Assembly: GCF_019059575.1 (NCBI RefSeq)
Contig: NW_024881506.1
Coordinates: forward strand, 2,108,001 to 2,172,000
Reading direction: 5' to 3'
DNA length: 64,000 bases
Source of the DNA: Amphibalanus amphitrite
Taxonomy: Eukaryota > Arthropoda > Thecostraca > Balanomorpha > Balanidae
Part shown: piece after piece, positions 34,101-46,100 of the stretch
Layout: the number at the start of each line of letters is the position of its first letter
How positions within the stretch are numbered: the first letter of the stretch is position 1
Notes under the pieces: model-generated
Told to the model about the DNA's origin: nothing
The model's input: the letters and a program-made list of their open reading frames with translations, nothing else
Databases searched by the model: none
Translations under genes and position numbers: made by a program

Positions 34101-37100
34101 CACCTTCCGCCTCCGCCAACAGTTACCCACGGCTCCACCGCGAGCCGGCAGCTGAACGCGCCAAGGTCGGATAATCAGCGCCCAGCTGAACTCGCCGCTG
34201 TGACGGGCGCTGGGGCGGCCTCTGACTTGGTCTTATCCCCAGGAGTGACCCAGCAGCCGGCAAAGAAAAAGTTCATTGTTTGGGGTTTTCGCCCCGACGC
34301 GTCTGATAGCTCCGTGCGTGGCCTAGTACAGTCGGTGGCTGGAGACGTATACAGTTTCCGCCGTCTGCCTGCAGACGGCCCGTCGGCTCCAGGAGCGGCC
34401 TTCATGTTCGAGACCGCCGAGTCTCGATCGGATGCCGTCATGAACTCTGCGCGATGGCCGACGGGACTCAGCGTGCGTCCTAAAGCCGATAACAACGGAC
34501 GGCGACGAAGGAGATTTCGAGTCCCTGCCACTCCTGTCCAAGCCAGCCACTACACAGCCGCGACGCACCAGTCCAGTCATCCAGGTCCGCACCAACCCAC
34601 CGAGCAGCCCGCCGCTAACCGCACTCAGTGGGACGCAGCGCCCACTACAGGCTACTCTCACGAGCACGGCGAGTGGACCTATGCGCGTGGCCATGCCCGA
34701 ACGCGGCATCGAAACGTTGGCAGCGCACCTGCCTCCTGGGACTCCAGAGACGACAACAGCTGGCCACGGCTCGGCGGCACGGTACCCCAGCCGCGGCGTC
34801 GCTAATCGCGAACTGCCCGAAAACGCGACCATCGCCATCGGTGCCTACAACTGCGAGGGTCTGCTGTCAGCGTTCAAATATATCGATGAATATGTTCTGC
34901 CACTCTGCGATATATTAGTATTGTCAGAAAGCTGGCTGTCTCGAGCGGAGGAGGTTTACGCACCAAGAATTTTCACTTCTGCTGGACACAGTGAACTACT
35001 GGTGTTCCAGTCATTCGCAATGGAGGTGCCTCCCGGCGTGGGTGAGGGCAGAAGACGCGGAGGCCTTGCTCTCGTATGTCGCCGCCGACCCGGACTGACC
35101 TTCAAATCCTGCAGCTGTGACGACCCCCGCCTGTGCGGTGTAACGGTGCTGATGGATGGACGCCCGGTGCTGACCGTCATTGGCTGCTACATGCCGTACT
35201 GGGACGGGCAAGCCGGTAACTCGGAGGAGTACGACAGTGTTATTGCCAAGCTGGACGCTCTAATCATGGCGCTGCGTCCCTCTGCTCCGGTGGTTGTAGC
35301 CGGTGACTTCAACTGTGCACTACCGCGTCTCCCAGCAACTTCACGTCCGCCTCTGTGGCAACGACTTCGAGGGTTCACTCGGCACAGTGTCGCCATGCAG
35401 CAGCTGCTCGACCAGTACGAACTTGTGGCTGCAGAATTTCTATTCCCCCAGCAGGTGAATTTCACATACGCACGCGCCGACTGCAAGAGTCACATCGACC
35501 ATATCGCTGTACCGTTTTCCCTGCTACCGCGCGTAGCTGGCTGCCAGATTTTGCCTCCACATCCAGAAAACCTCAGCCCGCACCAGCCGCTCGTCTGTCG
35601 GCTGTTGGTGGCAACTGCAGCTCCAACGGAGACGACGCACCGCGCCATCTCTCGGGCCACTCCTGTGCCTGATTCCGATCTACTTTGCTGGGACCGCGTC
35701 GACAGATTAGAAGACTACAAGCATATTCTTACCGGCATGCTCGTGACTCAACTCCCTAGTTGTGGCACCTCGCTCGATGCGCTGGACTCAACAATATCCC
35801 GCTGCCTGCTCGCCGCCGCTAGAGAGGCAGGCTGTGTTAAACAGCGGCGCCGGCCAAAAGCATGGTGGACCCCTGCCACAGCAGCTGCACGTGACCGAGT
35901 ACGCTTCTGGCTCCATGTCTGGACCAGCTGTGGTCGACCTCTTCATTCGACGGTCTACTCCTGCTACCAGTCAGCTAGAAGAGAGTACCGGAAAGCTCGC
36001 CGCACAGCAGCCTTAGCCCCCGTGCAGCAAGAGGCCCGTCTGTTGCACCAACTCAAGCGCAATGGGAACACCAACGCCTTCTGGCGACGGGTTCAGCGCT
36101 CTCGGCGCGGCCCTCTCCCTCCTGGGGGTGGTCGCACTGCCAGCGAGTTCGGAAGACATTTCGAGGCGGTGCACGCGGACGAGCCCTCCCTGCTAGACTC
36201 TGAGCAGGCTCAGATTGCTGCTGCAGTCGAAGAAAGGGCGCGACGCTATTCCACTCTGGCCACCACTCGGACGGTCACCGTGAGTCAAGTTGCCGACCTG
36301 TTGCGCCGCCTCCCTCTGCGCAAGGTACCGGGTGCGGACGGCGTGACGGCGGAACACCTCATCTATGGCTGTTCTCCTCCCCTGCTATCGGCACTGGCCC
36401 AGCTTCTATCGGCCTGTTTGTCTTCGTGCAATGTGCCGGCCACATTTGCAGAGAGCGTGGTAGTGCCTCTTCTGAAGAAATCCCAGCTTGATCCAAACAA
36501 TCTGGACAACTACCGGCCTATTAGCCTGACATCGTGCACGTCGAAGCTGCTGGAGATGCTGTTGCTGGATGAACTTGAGGCCAGTTTCTGTCCGCACGAC
36601 CTTCAGCTGGGATTCGTGAAACAGCGAGGCACCAGCGAAGCATCCATATTGGCCCTCGAGACCATTCAGTGGTGCCGACAACGAGATCTGCCAGTTTACG
36701 CGGCAAACTTGGACGCCAGGAAGTGTTTTGATAAGATCTGGCATGACGGGCTATTCCACCGTCTGGCGCAACACCTTCGTCCGAACTCATGGCTGCTCAT
36801 GCTTGCCTGGTACCGCCGACTTCAGGCTCACATTGCCTTTGACGGTGCCATATCCGACTCATTCAGGATCCGCCGGGGCACCAGGCAAGGTGCTATTCTC
36901 TCGCCTATCCTAGCCAACGCCTACCTACACCCGCTCGTAGCCGCCTTGGACGTAAGCGATCTCGGTGCTGACCTATATGGTCACCACGTGCCAGCTGTCT
37001 GCTATGCCGATGATCTGCTACTCCTGTCCACCAATGCCAGAAACCTCAGCACTCTACTAGATGTGGTTGATGACTTTGCGAAGACCTGGAGGCTGGAGTT

Positions 37101-40100
37101 CGTCCACCCGGAGCCCGTCCGCACCAAAAGCCACTGCATGGTCTTCGGCGCCGAGCTTCTATCCGAAGTGCCAAGATGGAGCCTGTCGGGCCAGCAGCTC
37201 TCCACCCGCCAGCAGTCCGAGCACCTCGGTGTCGTACTGGATGGGAGTTTATCTGCGGCGCCACACGTCCAGCACCGCGCGTCTCGAGCTCGTGCCAGCC
37301 TGTACGGTCTCGCGCCTGCTGGTATGCTGACGTCCGGCCTCTGCCCAGCCGACAAGTGCTTCTTGTGGAAGACTATCATTCAACCGGCGCTCACATATGG
37401 CTGCGTGGCCGCCCCGCTCAATGCAAGGGACATGACGATCCTCTGTTCCGCTCAAGCGACTTCCATCAAGGTGGTTCTTGGCCTGCCTCGCTCCGCCCAC
37501 CATTCGGCGCTTCTCGCTGCTGCCGACATCCAACCAGCACATGAACTGCTGCGGGCAGCGTGTTTCCGCACTTTGAAAGATGCGATGCGCTCAGAGCACC
37601 GGCTGCAGCAGGCGCTGCTGTCAGGAATCACCAAGCTGGCTATGTGCCCGACTGAGCTAGTGGGCTCATTACTGATACAGCTTCATGAGATGTGTGACTG
37701 CAACCTTTCTGCACTCCTCGGGGTGGCAGCAGGGCGGCCGTGCAGCGACCGTATCTACCCCCAACGGGCTCCCGATGGCCTAGCTGACTCGCTTGCCTTC
37801 CTGATGAGTCGCCGGGACCAAGTATCTCGCCGCCTGCTCCGGCTATTGACATGCCCGGAGCGGGAGTGAGTGTCGCCTGCGACATCAATGTGTGGCCCCT
37901 GCTCACCCACTGTCATGCTTTGTGTGATGTTTTGTGTGTGCCTTTTTTTTCTTACTTTCTTGCCAACTTTGGTGCCTAATAAACTATGATGATGATGATG
38001 ATTAGGAAGGAAACGGCAGGCAAAAATTATGCCAAACTCTTTCAGAGTTCACAAAAAAATGTTATTTTCTAAGAGCAACTAACCGCATCAAAAATGATCA
38101 ACCAATTCGGAGGAAATCGGAGAAATCAAGAATGTTTTTCATCAAACGCAACGCCGAGACATGCCTTATTAACTTAATTTATTTCTGACCAGGATATGGG
38201 ATACAATCTTATCTAGCTGCAATAATGTGCCTGAGCACAAAATATTTGGTTTAAAGACCCTGTACCTACCGCCGACTTCTCGGAGCGCCAGTACAGGCAA
38301 CGCGCTACATACCTGAACCTCTGACAAAGGTAGACTTTTTACCCTGCTCAAAAGGATTACTTGAGGCGTGATTAGAAACGTTGATATTTTACAGATATAA
38401 TTACTTGTGAGGGGATGTCAGGCAGTATTCATACCATTATCTTCAAAAATTAACAAAAATGTAGTATCTATCAAATTGAAAATTACAATTATGAAGAAAT
38501 CTAGGAATCCTACAATGTTCTCAACGCCCTGTCCCGCCGGAATGTCTCCCATTGGTTTTGTCAATTCCTCCTGAGGCCAGTTTCACCAATAAAAAACAGA
38601 CGGCTGCGATTATTTTTTAACAGAACGATAGTCTCAAAATGTCATTTACTGCTAAAAATACTAATCGCTGACTTGAAAAATGTAATAACGTAGCTTTTAA
38701 GTGCTATATTATTTGGTCAGCAATTACTTTTTCCACCGGTAAATAGGATTTATAGACTATCGTTTTGTCAAAAAATAATCGCAGCCGTCTGTTTTTTATT
38801 GGTGAAACTGGCCTCTGAGCAGGATAAAGTCTGTTCTACACTTTTTTTCGTCCGAATTCACAAAGATGAAGTCCAAATTCACAAAGCTGAATTCCAAATT
38901 CACCAAGCTGAATTCCAAATTCACAAACCTAAATTACGAATTCAAAAGTCAAAAGTCCAAATTCACAAACAAAAAGTTGGAATTCAAAAAGATAAGATCG
39001 AATTTCAAAAAGCAAAAATGTGATTTCAAATAAGTAACAAGCAATTTCACAAACCAAAAATGCAATTTCAAAAAGATAATGCTGGATTTCAAACGTTGTT
39101 TCTTGTTGTTTTCTGATGATATGTTACCTAGCTCTTTTAACCCTCGCCCGTAAACGGCGATCTGCCACCTTCGCCCATGCAGGGGGGGGGGGGGTTGGTG
39201 CGACCCCCCCCCCTTGGCGTTTGAAAACGGAGCGTCGTAGAGCTTAGCGGAAAAGACCAACGGATTGCTCTCGCCGAGATCTCGCGATTGGTGGTATATT
39301 TTTTGGTCCTAGGTCAACATTTGACCTACTTTTGACCGGTCAAAGGTCAAATTTTCGGAAAAATAGACTTTTTTCAACTTTCCGCGGCGATTGCGGCAAA
39401 ACGGTGGGAGATATCGACTTGAAACCTTCACTATCGTGTTCCTTGATCAATTCTCTATCGTTTGGTATGTATTTCGTTTCCCTAGCTCTAAAAATGGCGC
39501 GTTGGGAGCGCCGGAAGTCGGCAAGGTCACAGTCGGCGGCAGAAATTCGAAAAATCAAAATTTAAATTTTTGAAGTCTGATTGTATTTTTGGATTTGGGA
39601 GGTCCATTTGCTCCCTATAGAAGCTAATATTGCTGCATATTCCCATTGAGGTGACAAGAATTAGCAAAATAGTGGTTCGGGCGCTTTTCAAAAATAGTAC
39701 CGGACGCTGTTCCTCTTGTGACGTCATAGCTCCGTGACCTGACCTGACCCGGTCAAGTTTCTTATACCATATGATAGCCAATACTTGCCCCAACATGCAT
39801 GGGAAGTTTCATCACGATCCATCAACCGATGTCCGTACCACCGGCAGGAAACCTCGGGCGTTGGCACTCAGTTTGTGAAAATCCGGCCGGAGGCTGTTCC
39901 CTTTGTGACGTCATAGCTCCGTGACCTGACATGACCCGGTCAATTTTTCTTTATCAAAAGATGCGCAAGGTTTGCCCCATCAGGTACCCAAAATTTGGCG
40001 GCGCTGCGCGCCGCCGTTTTTGCACTATTTCCGAAAAACCTCAGGGGGGGGGTTGCACCAACCCCCCCCCCCTACATGGGCGAGGGTTAACATATACCTA

Positions 40101-43100
40101 CAATTTAAAATGACAAAATATTTTGTTTTTTTTCGGATGTAAAAATAATGTTCCTATATCTTCAGAATTTGTCGGTTTTAGCTTATAGTGGATACCTAAT
40201 AACGTGATAATGAGCAGAGTGGCCATCTGCAGGCACTGATCTCGTTGAAATAAATGCAAGGCAACGGACGGACAGTTTTATTTGCGACTTAGACAAAAAC
40301 AACGCAAAGCTGCTTGTCTGACAACGCCGTAGGGCACGTTTGGAACTAAGCCACTACAAATCAGAAACATATCTTGAACCTCCATCACTCTCACACGCCC
40401 ATCGCCAGGTCGGCCAGGGCCACGCACCCGGCATAGTGGCGCTGGACGTGATTGTAGAAGTTCATGCACATCACCGGGTTGATGCACTCCATGGCGGCGT
40501 CCATCTTGGCCTCCAGGTAGCGCAGCCGGTGTTCCTGCTGGGTGATGCCGTCAGTCGTGTCCATCATGGCGCTGAATGATGACGCCATGCCCCGCTTCAT
40601 GTTCGCCTTCACTGCAGACCAGACAGCCTCAATCGGGTTCAACGGCGCGCTGTATGGCGCTGTCCGTACCAGCTCCAGACCAGGGAACTCGGCTGCAACT
40701 GCCTCCAGGTCACAGTGTACCGGCGCGTTGTCACAGACGATCGTCACCTGGTCGAGCGGCAGAGGGCAGGCCTGCAGGGCACGTCGCAGCCAGTCAGAGC
40801 AGTCCGTCTTCCGAAAGGACCCTCGTCGGCGCTCCCAGTAGATGATGCCGGTCTGCGACATCAGCCCGATGATATGGACGTTGGGGCCCTTACTGGTGGC
40901 GGCCTTCACCGAACATCGCAGGCCGCGGCGGGATCGGCCCTGAGAACGCCGCAAAAACAGGTTCGCGTTCGTTTCATCCATGTAGAGCACCGATCTCCCA
41001 CTCCCCGTCGCCGCCATCACCTTTCGCACGTACTCGGCCCTCTTCTGCTTATTTGCGGCGTTGTTCATGGCCACTGGCTCGGCCACGACCTTCTTCATAG
41101 TAAACAGCTGGCCGTGCAGGTGGCGGTGGATGGTCGGGACGGATATGGTGACACCGGTGTCCTGGCGCAAATTGCGACCGATCTCCACGAGAGATATCAA
41201 TGGATTCTCCTCGACGTAAGTGACCATCTTGTCGACCATCCCCTGGGTAACTTTCTTCTTTGTGGCACCGCCACGGGGACGCGGCAGCTGTCCTTCGGGC
41301 CTCGTAATGTACCCGTAGGCAGTGCGGACCGGAATTCCATTCGCTGTCGCAGCCGCCTTCCAGTCTCCACCTTCATTGAACACGGCCACGACCCGCTCTT
41401 GGGCATCCCGGGGGATCCGCTTGTACGGCCCACGCCTGGTGCCCGGCGGAGGGCCGCGCCTGCCTCGCGGCTGTGGTGGGCCGTCACCGCCACCGGCAGG
41501 TCCAGCTTCGTCAGGAGCTCCGTCAGGAACTGGATTTTCAACCTCTGTCAATTCTACCTCAACTTGCATATCCCCATCATGGTTAAAAAAATGGTCAACC
41601 TCCGTTGAGGACTGAGACATACCTGGCTACAATAAAATAAATCACAGCAAGTTATTGACGTTAACAGAGCAAATGAGGTAAGCATCTGTGAGTTCAACGT
41701 TCAGAATGATTCATGTGGATTCATAAACAATTGTTGTAAAAAATCACGTGTTCCATGTGCTATTTTTGTTAAATGAGTTCCTCCAAATAGGAATATTACA
41801 TAATATTAGCAGATGTATTCCTCATGCGGAAATTTATGTACCTTTTCTTATAAGCACCTCTTATAAAAATATAAAATTCAGGTGCAGCAGCTTTGTCTGT
41901 AGTTAGTTCAGAATATCTTTTGAAATCAAACATTATCTTTTTGAAATTGCATTTTTGGTTTGTGAAATTGCTTGTTACTTATTTGAAATCACATTTTTGC
42001 TTTTTGAAATTCGATCTTATCTTTTTGAATTCCAACTTTTTGTTTGTGAATTTGGACTTTCGACTTTTGAATTCGTAATTTAGGTTTGTGAATTTGGACT
42101 TCAGCTTTGTGAATTTGGAATTCAGCTTTGTGAATTTGGACTTCATCTTTGTGAATTCGGACGAAAAAAGGTGTAGATGCCAGAGTTTGCCTGAACACGA
42201 ATTTTTTAGCTTCTGTATCGACAAATTAACCCCACTCAATACCTTTCACCACGGACTATCCATCTGACGTTGTTTGTAGGTTAATGACAGACAAAATGTT
42301 TCAAATATTTGGCTAATGTTAGAGAGGACAATTGAGACTAGTTGGGTTATGAAGCGTCCCTTTCGTAAGTTTTATTTCTGTGAGAACAACTCGACACAGA
42401 TTGCATTTCGAAACTTTTATATCAAGCAAGCTACAAAACAGCATAGTTTGTCTCAACCCATGATTCGTAACGCGCTTATCTGTTTGCAGCTATAACGCTC
42501 CTGTTGTGTGTGTCCGCCAGTCTGCACTGGGTGAACGACCTGCCGGGCTGTTTCGGGCGCGTACTGGCGTGCCTGCGGCCGGACAGCGCGTTCGTGGGTG
42601 CCATGCTGGGCGGCGACACTCTGTACCAGCTGCGCTGCGCCCTGCAGCTGGCCAGCCTAGAGCGAGACGGGGTCAGTCAGGGCACGGCGGCTCGGAGAGA
42701 GCGCCCTTCGGAGGATGTCTTTGCTAAATATGCCTACCGTGACCGACGTACAGGGTGTCCCATAAGTTCCTTCTCACCTAATTTTTTCTTTTAGAAGCTC
42801 TCTTATTTAAGGCCACGCTTAATTTATCTTAATTTATTTTGTAACTGTGCTTTTGGGGTTGCCATGGTAACTGTGAATATGCTCCACGGTAACTAATTCG
42901 TCTAGACAAAATATTTTTTGCTAGAGAGTTCACTTCCTCTGGAGACGGCTTACGCCGCAACATACAGGTCTCCGATACGGGTACGTCTCGGTATTTAGTC
43001 CGCACGTGGGCCATTCGCGACGGTTGAGGGTGATTGAGGCCATCCAGTCTGTAGCCAATGTCTGTCGCTAACTGGAGGCAGTCAGCAAGTGACGCCGATG

Positions 43101-46100
43101 ATTTGTCGGGAGTCAATCGCTGCAAGTTCATGCACTTTTTTGTCAGCTCTCAGGAGTGAGCCATGTGGCCAAAACTGTGTGGCGTCAAAGTGGCCGTCAA
43201 AAAGGTCTTAGCGTTAGAAAGTTGGATAAGCAGACTTTTCAGGATGAATTACCAGCTGTCTAAGAGTATTATTTCGGGGTACATAGCTCACGTTCACTTG
43301 GGCTTAAACTTAACGGAGGACGCAAAACAGTCCAAAATGTCTTAAAATGGCCAAACATGTGTTTCGTTATGCCTGGGGCTAAAAAAAACTGGAGGGCCGA
43401 TGACATCAATGAGGTCATCTGGACTAGCTAGTCCGTGTTCGAGATAAAACACCCGTCAAAATCCCAAAACGTTCCCATATGGGCGACGGAAAAGGCCTCC
43501 GTGTCATTCCGCTTTACTCCTATGCAAAAGGCCAGGGTCACGGTAATATGGGGTAATATGCGTCCAGACGCTGATCAGGTTGCGATTGACACTCCAGAAA
43601 CAGTGTTGGGACGCAGAATGCTCCTCCAAGAAGATCTAGGAGGAGTTTCAGCCTTCTAGCTGAACTCGAACCGCCGGTATGTACACATTTTTTTTAGGAG
43701 AAAATGGCATCCGGGAGGTCGTAGGCCCATCTTCAAGCAAGACAGTGTATCAGTGCACAAGGTCAAGCAAAGCTTAAAAGCAGTGCCAGGAGACTGTGAT
43801 AGGCGTCCGTGGCAAGATCACCCAGGCAACTCATTTGACCCAAATTTCATAAAAATGTGTTTGAAATATTGAAATCGAGAATCGTCGAAGCGAAGCACTG
43901 TTCAGCCTCGAGGAGCTCACGGCGCATGTCAAGTCAGTCTGGGCTAACTTCAAACCTGCTAAGCTGCCAAACATGCCGGTTGGCATGCCGCAGCATGTAT
44001 TCATGTGTTTACCTATGAAATGGGGAGCACATTAAGGGCTCATAAACATATCAAAACGCTATGTACTCTGTTTTACATGAAAATATAAGGTGAGAACGCA
44101 CTTATGGGACACCCTGTAGAAAGGAGCCGACTTGTCACCTCGTTCAGAGAGGATGTGATTGCGAGCGGGCGAAGCGAAATCTCGTAGAATAACGGAAATT
44201 GATGAATACTCAGTGTTTGGACCACACTATACGTGCCTTGTGCACAACAAAGAGGTGTCAATTTAGTAACAACGAGTAAAACGCCTTTTGGGGCGGCCAA
44301 TAAAGCGAGCTAGAGGGTGGGCCTTGGCCCTTGCACGTACGAAATTGCGCAGTAGCACCCCAGCTGTGGCACATGGTTATGCATTGCCCAGTGGGTGCCT
44401 ACCCATATGCTAACTTTCAGCGCAACCGGCCCGGCTGTTACGAAGATATTGCAATTGTTAAAAAACTGACTCATCTTCGTTTTGCACGTGACACGTGCAT
44501 AAGAGGTCACCCACATGCATCGGGAATAGTCCAATACTTGGTAGAAAGAATGAGGCTACCCTAAAAAAAATACCGCATGTAAATCGGTCAAGTGGTTGCT
44601 GAGATAAAAGTTCGCGAAAGCGTCCGAATGGCCGGCCGCTCATACTAAAAAAATCCGTTAATCTACTAAAGACTATGCACGCTTCCATCGCTCCGTAATG
44701 ACCAGTACAACGCCTTTTGGGGCGACCAACAGAGCGAGCGAAAGGGTGTGCCTTTCACGTGCGAAATTCCCAGGGGCTACCTCCTATGATTTTGTGCACT
44801 GCACCCTACTAACCGGTCCCTGGCGATGTGCCAAATTTGAGCGCAATCGGCCTAGCCGTTCTCGAGATGTGGAAGCGGCACCCTGCACGTGCAAAATGGG
44901 TCCCAACTGTGGCACCTGGATATGCATTGCCTAGTGGGTGCCCTCCTACATGCCAAGTTTCAGCTCAATGGCCCAGTAGTTACTAAAATATTGCAATTGT
45001 TACAAAACTGGCATCTCTGTTTCGTACGTGGCACATGCATAAGGTGTCGCCCACATTCATCGGGAATAGTCCAGTACTTGGTAGAAGGAATGAAGCTACC
45101 CTACAAAAATTATTACGGAGCGAGCGAAGCGAGCGTAGTCTTTCCCGCTTAGATTAACGGAAATTTCTGAGTATTAGCGGCCGGCCGGCCGGCCGGCCGT
45201 GGTCACGATTCTGTGACGCTTATATCTCAGCAACCACTTGACCGATTTACACGCGGTAATTTTTGTAGGGTAGCTTCATTCCTTCTACCAAGTATTGGAC
45301 TATTCCCGATGCATGTGGGTGACCCATTATGCACGTGCCACGTGCAAAACGAAGAGGTGTCACTTTTGTAATTGTTGCAATATCTCGGTAACTACTTGGC
45401 CGATTGCGCTGAAAGTTGGCATGTACATAGGTAGGCACCCACTAGGCAATGCATATCCATGTGCCAGAGTTGGGGTGCTGCTGCACGTGCGCACGTGCAG
45501 GGGTCGATTCCAGATCTCGAGAACGGCTGGACCGATGGCGCTCAAATTTGGCACATGGTCAGGGACCGGTTAGTAGGGTGCCGTGCAAAAGTCAGTTGTG
45601 ACCCATTTTGCACGTGCGCACGTGCAGGGTGCCGCTTCCAGATCTCGAGAACGGCTGGGCCGATTGTGCTCAAATTTGGCACATCGCTAGAGACCGGTTA
45701 GTTATAGGGTGCCGTGCACAAGTCAGCTGGAAGTAGCCCGTCGAAATTTCGCACTTGCAAGGCTCACCCTCTCGCTCGCTCCGTTAGTCGCCCCAAAAGG
45801 CGTTATACTGGTTACGGAGCGAGCGAAGCAAGCGGAGTCTTACGCAGGGTTGTATACCAATCAAGTCGATTGAATTGATTGATTTGATTCAACGCGTATT
45901 TTGAGTTGATTGGATTGAGTCGATTGACTTTTCGAGATGACTGGTTGACTGACTCGTTTGACTTTAGCGACTGGTTGACTGATTTGATTCCCGAAAATTA
46001 GAGTGACTCGTATGATTGAGTCGATTGAATGGAAAGTTGAAATAAGTTTTAGTTGACGAAAAATAAGGACACCAATTGATGACATCAAAGATCACAAAAC

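Larger units (their letters stand above)
32520..38004 (+). mobile_element. LINE with two intact overlapping ORFs, (ATG)n tail
   Basis: A 5'UTR, ORF1 (32829-34805), ORF2 (34681-37869), AATAAA at 37978-37983 and (ATG)n at 37986-38003. The left boundary is uncertain; TAGGAAG near 32330 and after the tail (about 38005) may be a target duplication, which would put the 5' end near 32336. It lies sense to NDUFAF5 in intron 3. Both ORFs are uninterrupted, so the copy is young. The LINE clade is not determined. Confidence 0.85.
38839..42173. mobile_element. IS630/Tc1/mariner-type transposon with minisatellite-like ends
   Basis: TA duplicated at 38837-38838 and 42174-42175. Ends CACTTTTTTTCGTCCGAATTC and its near-complement are followed on both sides by about 250 bases of AAATTCACAAA/AATTCAAAA words in inverted arrangement. 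An intact transposase gene lies on the minus strand at 40391-41620. The nested element T5 (946 bases) sits between the left end and the gene. Confidence 0.87.

Noticed and set aside
33272-34138. Long minus-strand ORFs opposite LINE ORF1 (127-167 residues)
   Set aside because: Antisense shadows of the [10 protein letters not shown] minisatellite and GC-rich coding region.
40715-41608. 297-residue plus-strand ORF opposite the transposase
   Set aside because: Shadow frame; the minus-strand frame has the DDE motifs, start and poly(A) signal.
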